From positions 1 through 9,547 of the forward strand of contig JBKPMF010000176.1 of NCBI GenBank assembly GCA_046732015.1: a stretch of 9,547 bases of DNA, read 5' to 3'. Position 1 is the first letter of the stretch, and each line of letters opens with the position of its first letter. Origin of the DNA: JAOUEA01 sp046732015 (GTDB lineage Bacteria > Actinomycetota > UBA4738 > HRBIN12). Made by a program: the position numbers and the translations under genes. Below the pieces are notes generated by a model. The model was not told where the DNA came from and did no database searches. It saw only the letters and a program-made list of their open reading frames with translations. Positions 8,850 to 9,547 of the stretch are shown here, one piece after another.

Positions 8850-9070
8850 TCAACGCCATCGCCGTCGTCCTGCTCGTGCTTTCCTCACTCTTCTTGATCA
8901 TCACGATCCTGATGCACTCGGGGAAGGGAAGCGGCCTGTCGGACATGTTCGGCGGCTCGAGCACCTTGGCGGGCGGCACCGCGCTGGAGCGTACGCTCGA
9001 CAGGATCACCGTCGTCACCGCGATCGTGTGGGGGCTCTCGGTCTTCTGGCTCTCCTGGAAGTGGTACTAG
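8846..9070 (+). CDS. secG: Protein translocase subunit SecG
   Basis: Small membrane subunit that assists SecA-driven protein export through SecYE. The 74-residue product has two predicted TMs (about 4-22 and 52-70) separated by a cytoplasmic loop with the family motif LMHSGKGSGLSDMFGGSS (22-39) and the LDRITVVTAI stretch that leads into TM2. Length and layout match actinobacterial SecG. GTG 8846 overlaps the stop of the OppF-type gene as GTGA, and GGGAG (8835-8839) lies six bases upstream. The frame is open far upstream into the ATPase gene, but that extension is unrelated sequence. secG commonly follows pgk-tpiA in bacteria, so its position relative to the glycolysis genes is expected; the intervening importer is not. 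It is probably co-transcribed with the importer, since no separate promoter could be seen in the coding sequence just upstream. Confidence 0.93.
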
Positions 9071-9102
9071 GTCGCGCTCCCCTGCGCTCGCGGACCCGTT
9101 GG

Positions 9103-9108
9103 TAGGAT
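9103..9108 (+). promoter_or_regulatory. Probable -10 element (TAGGAT) of the tRNA-Leu promoter
   Basis: TAGGAT lies 12 bases before the mature tRNA 5' end, so a transcript would start at about 9115 with a short 5' leader removed by RNase P. No good -35 is visible; CTGCGC (9082-9087) at a 15-bp spacing is weak. This is the only plausible -10 in the 50-base gap between secG and the tRNA. Confidence 0.5.
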
Positions 9109-9120
9109 GCGCCGCGCTAC

Positions 9121-9207
9121 GTCGGAGTGGCGGAACTTGGTAGACGCGCTAGGTTGAGGGCCTAGTGCCCCTCGCGGGGCGTGGGGGTTCAAATCCCCCC
9201 TCCGACA
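9121..9207 (+). tRNA. tRNA-Leu, anticodon GAG
   Basis: A complete class II cloverleaf can be folded by hand. The acceptor stem is GTCGGAG (9121-9127) with CTCCGAC (9200-9206), and the discriminator is A9207, as expected for leucine. The D-arm region contains CTTGGTAGACGC. The anticodon stem CTAGG/CCTAG (9149-9153/9161-9165) encloses the loop TTGAGGG with anticodon GAG at 9156-9158, reading CUC and CUU codons. The long variable arm is GCCCC-TCGC-GGGGC (9167-9180), and the T arm GGGGG/CCCCC (9183-9187/9195-9199) has the loop TTCAAAT. The 3' CCA is not encoded (CTT follows), so it must be added by a nucleotidyltransferase. It lies 50 bases after secG. Confidence 0.97.
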
Positions 9208-9351
9208 CTTCACTACCTGCAGTTGCCGACGCTCGTCGTCACGACCGCGGTGACCGACGGCGCTGGGTTCGTCGCTGACTCCGGTGCGCTGGGCACGTTG
9301 TTCCTCGGCCCGTTCGGTTTCGCGGATCGTTTCGGCAGAACAAGACAACGC

Positions 9352-9357
9352 TACGCT
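9352..9357 (+). promoter_or_regulatory. Possible -10 element (TACGCT) for a leaderless downstream gene
   Basis: TACGCT fits the TANNNT pattern and ends six bases before GTG 9364, the distance expected if transcription starts at the start codon itself. There is no Shine-Dalgarno sequence before that GTG, which agrees with leaderless initiation. No convincing -35 is seen (TTTCGG at 9330-9335 is weak). Confidence 0.35.
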
Positions 9358-9363
9358 GAGTAC

Positions 9364-9547
9364 GTGTCGGAACGAGCTCAACGAACAGCGGTAGCGCAGC
9401 GCCACTCGGCCCGGTGGGTCATCCCGGTCGTTGTCGCGACGCTCGTCGTGCTCGGCATGACGCTCATCTCTCGGTGGTATCCGCTGCCGGTCGTGATCGG
9501 CGCACGGCCCGTGCCGCTCGGTGCGGCCTTGTGGCTCGGTGCAGCGT
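9364..9547 (+). CDS. Unrecognised membrane protein, 5' part (3' truncated by window edge)
   Basis: An open frame runs off the end of the window; 61 codons are visible from GTG 9364. The protein starts with a short basic, polar segment (VSERAQRTAVAQRHSARW, about residues 1-18), then a strong hydrophobic stretch (about 19-36, VIPVVVATLVVLGMTLI), a short SRWYPLP link, and a second hydrophobic stretch beginning near 43. This suggests an integral membrane protein with a cytoplasmic N terminus by the positive-inside rule. The start is uncertain: the frame is open back to the tRNA with other candidates at GTG 9250 and TTG 9298, but GTG 9364 has a -10-like box at leaderless spacing and the sequence before it looks non-coding. 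No family is recognised. The 156 bases between the tRNA and this start hold nothing else I can support. Confidence 0.5.
   Translation, partial: MSERAQRTAVAQRHSARWVIPVVVATLVVLGMTLISRWYPLPVVIGARPVPLGAALWLGAA

Noticed and set aside
9121..9300. tRNA-Leu 3' end as a phage or element integration site
   Set aside because: No integrase gene and no repeat of the tRNA 3' end is visible in the bases that follow.
9067..9405. 112-codon - strand open frame across the tRNA
   Set aside because: It reads antisense through the whole tRNA-Leu and its promoter, has no RBS evidence, and shows no domain.

Overview
This window reads as a high-GC bacterial chromosome segment, most likely from the Actinomycetota and perhaps a deep-branching or uncultured lineage. 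Clues are strong G/C bias at third codon positions, frequent GTG/TTG starts, AAGGAGG-type ribosome binding sites, a lipoprotein signal ending in AAAC followed by a Ser/Asp/Gly linker, a short SecG carrying GKGSGLSDMFGG, and a promoter placed almost on top of a GTG start. The assignment is inference; no taxonomic marker was searched. All supported genes are on the + strand.

Layout. (1) 1-2430: end of a central glycolysis operon. It holds the 3' part of phosphoglycerate kinase (pgk, cut by the window edge), triosephosphate isomerase (tpiA, ATGA overlap with pgk), and an archaeal-type cofactor-independent phosphoglycerate mutase (ApgM family) with its own strong RBS. (2) 2431-2554: a spacer with a weak hairpin, a perfect 14-bp palindrome and a good sigma70-like promoter (TTGCGG, 17 bp, TAATAT) whose predicted start lies within a few bases of the next GTG. 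(3) 2555-8849: a complete five-gene peptide/nickel/opine-class (Opp/Dpp) ABC importer in the order permease C, lipoprotein binding protein, permease B, ATPase D, ATPase F. A 14-bp hairpin follows the binding-protein gene. B/D, D/F and F/secG touch or overlap by 1-4 bases, so translation is probably coupled. (4) 8846-9070: secG, the small SecYEG subunit, starts inside the end of the last importer gene. (5) 9121-9207: tRNA-Leu(GAG) with its own probable -10 element and no encoded CCA. (6) 9364-end: the 5' part of an unrecognised membrane-protein gene, possibly leaderless.

How it works together. pgk-tpiA-apgM covers consecutive steps of lower glycolysis/gluconeogenesis. The importer would capture a peptide-like or other small organic solute with a membrane-anchored lipoprotein, pass it through the B/C permease pair, and drive transport with the D/F ATPase pair. 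Its substrate cannot be read from the sequence. Glycolysis genes are often followed by secG in bacteria; here a transporter operon sits between them and secG appears to have become its last cistron.

I found no convincing undescribed system. Every full-length gene belongs to a well-known family. The points most worth a second look are regulatory and structural: the hairpin after the binding-protein gene, the cysteine-rich binding protein with a calcium-loop-like insert, the C-A-B-D-F order, the near-leaderless promoter with its adjacent palindrome, and an orphan Shine-Dalgarno sequence upstream of the binding protein.
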